A stretch of DNA of 64,000 bases, taken from positions 1,154,501-1,218,500 of the forward strand of contig JAWDGP010008106.1 of NCBI GenBank assembly GCA_033675545.1, given 5' to 3'. How positions within the stretch are numbered: position 1 is the stretch's first letter; each line of letters starts with the position of its first letter. This document shows positions 63,071 to 64,000 of this stretch, piece by piece. The notes beneath the pieces were generated by a model. It searched no databases, was not told where the DNA came from, and saw only the letters and a list, made by a program, of their open reading frames with translations. The position numbers and the translations under genes were made by a program. Origin of the DNA: Elysia crispata. Its lineage: Eukaryota > Mollusca > Gastropoda > Plakobranchidae.

Positions 63071-64000
63071 CAGTGCACAATACTTATATTGACATTGCCT
63101 CTATCGACTTTTTTCTTATATCGACATGCTTTATAAAGTCCTAATTTTTCCCATATTTGCTGTCAGTAATTAAAGTTCTCTATATCAACAATCTTTCTCT
63201 CCTTTTCTCTTATATCGACATCCATAACATCAAGATAACCAGGCAAAAGAGGCCCAGTGACAAGAAAACGATCTTATTCACATCTTTGTCTCTCTTTGAA
63301 TGCCTCATGCTGGTCACAAAGCGAGTGACAATCCCTTTGGTACCGGTACCTTTGTGGCTGTGACTGGAGGTTGGATGATAAGAGTGGGGAGGGGGAGGGA
63401 TGGGGGGTGTGAACGGTGGTGCAGCCACTGGGCCCATAGTGTGATGTATCACATTCAATGATTCACAGGGAGTGGTAGCCACCGGGCCCATAGGGTGATG
63501 TATCACATTCAATGATTCACGGGGAGTGGTAGGACTTAGTCTACTGGGCTGAGCGGTAGTTGAGTGTCCTTGAAAAGTTGAACTCCAAGCAAGAAAGTGA
63601 TGCACAGTCAGTCGGACAGTCAGGACTAGGCTAGCACTGATCAGGCCCGCAATGCAACAATTGCCTGTACAGAGCCTGATGGTTGAATCTAGCTCTAGGG
63701 GAGGAGGGGAGGGAGAGAGTGATGTACAGTCAGGACTAGGCTAGCACTGATCATGCCCGCAATGCAACAATTGCCTGTACAGAGCCCGATGGTTGAATCT
63801 AGCTCTAGTGGAAGGAAGGGAGAGAGTGATGTACAGTCAGTCGGACAGTCAGGACTAGGCTAGCACTGATCAGGCCCGCAATGCAACAATTGCCTGTACA
63901 GAGCCCGATGGTTGAATCTAGCTCTAGAGGAGGAGAGGGAGAGAGTGATGTACAGTCAGTCGGACAGTCGGGACTAGGCTAGCACTGATCAGGCCCGCAA
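63071..64000. mobile_element. TA-flanked inverted-repeat transposon, copy 2 (runs off the window)
   Basis: Begins TA|CAGTGCACAATACTTATATT and matches copy 1 (37678-38490) through CATTGCCT.TATCGACTTTTTTC, the GTACCGGTA block, the G-rich part and the AGTTGAACTCCAA block. Compared with copy 1 it carries extra tandem copies: a 54-bp unit twice (about 63410-63530) and a ~119-bp unit from about 63598 to the window end. The right terminus is not in the window. Confidence 0.78.
63598..64000. repeat. ~119-bp tandem repeat inside transposon copy 2
   Basis: The anchor AATGCAACAATTGCCTGTAC starts at 63651, 63761 and 63880, with a fourth unit reaching the window end near 63999. Spacings are 110, 119 and 119 bp; the short one lacks a CAGTCGGA-type segment. 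The unit occurs once in copy 1 (around 38158-38280). Confidence 0.9.

Overview
The window is animal nuclear DNA. Genes are split into short exons by long AT-rich introns, no bacterial gene layout is seen, and microsatellites, minisatellites and small non-autonomous transposons are abundant. The protein sequences and repeat style (CTAGAT-rich patches, CATA/GA/CAT microsatellites) fit a lophotrochozoan, most likely a gastropod mollusc. That placement is inference; no database was searched.

Layout, left to right. (1) 860-3678, + strand: the very large last coding exon of an unrecognised scaffold-like protein rich in proline, tyrosine and acidic stretches, whose earlier exons lie outside the window. 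(2) 12404-18539, - strand: a complete seven-exon gene for an SR splicing factor with one RRM and an RS tail. It has two possible C-terminal ends, one of which has its own nearby poly(A) signal. (3) 18.6-31.3 kb: repeat-rich DNA holding microsatellites, a three-unit array with long GA tracts, a 52-bp minisatellite, two copies of a ~220-bp terminal-inverted-repeat element with 8-bp target duplications, and two weak candidate exons of an unknown gene. (4) 31341-39544, + strand: a complete seven-exon MMD/PAQR-family seven-helix membrane protein. One intron carries a 21-bp minisatellite; another carries a TA-flanked inverted-repeat transposon and a tRNA-derived SINE. (5) 39.6-46.8 kb: intergenic, with CATA and 51-bp tandem repeats and a CTAGAT-rich patch. 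(6) 46788-62719, + strand: a complete 24-exon CHTF18 (CTF18) gene, the large subunit of an alternative PCNA clamp loader. (7) 62.7-64 kb: a second copy of the TA-flanked transposon, expanded inside by a ~119-bp tandem repeat and cut by the window end.

The four genes are ordinary unlinked housekeeping or signalling genes and do not form a pathway. I assembled the three complete gene models by hand from splice sites, codon phase and remembered homologues. Every junction keeps the reading frame, and the resulting lengths (250, 243 and 952 residues) match their families. I found no new multi-gene system. The most interesting items are the alternative ends of the SR gene, the two small transposon families with visible target duplications, an unexplained 127-codon open stretch inside an SR intron, and the unidentified large terminal exon.
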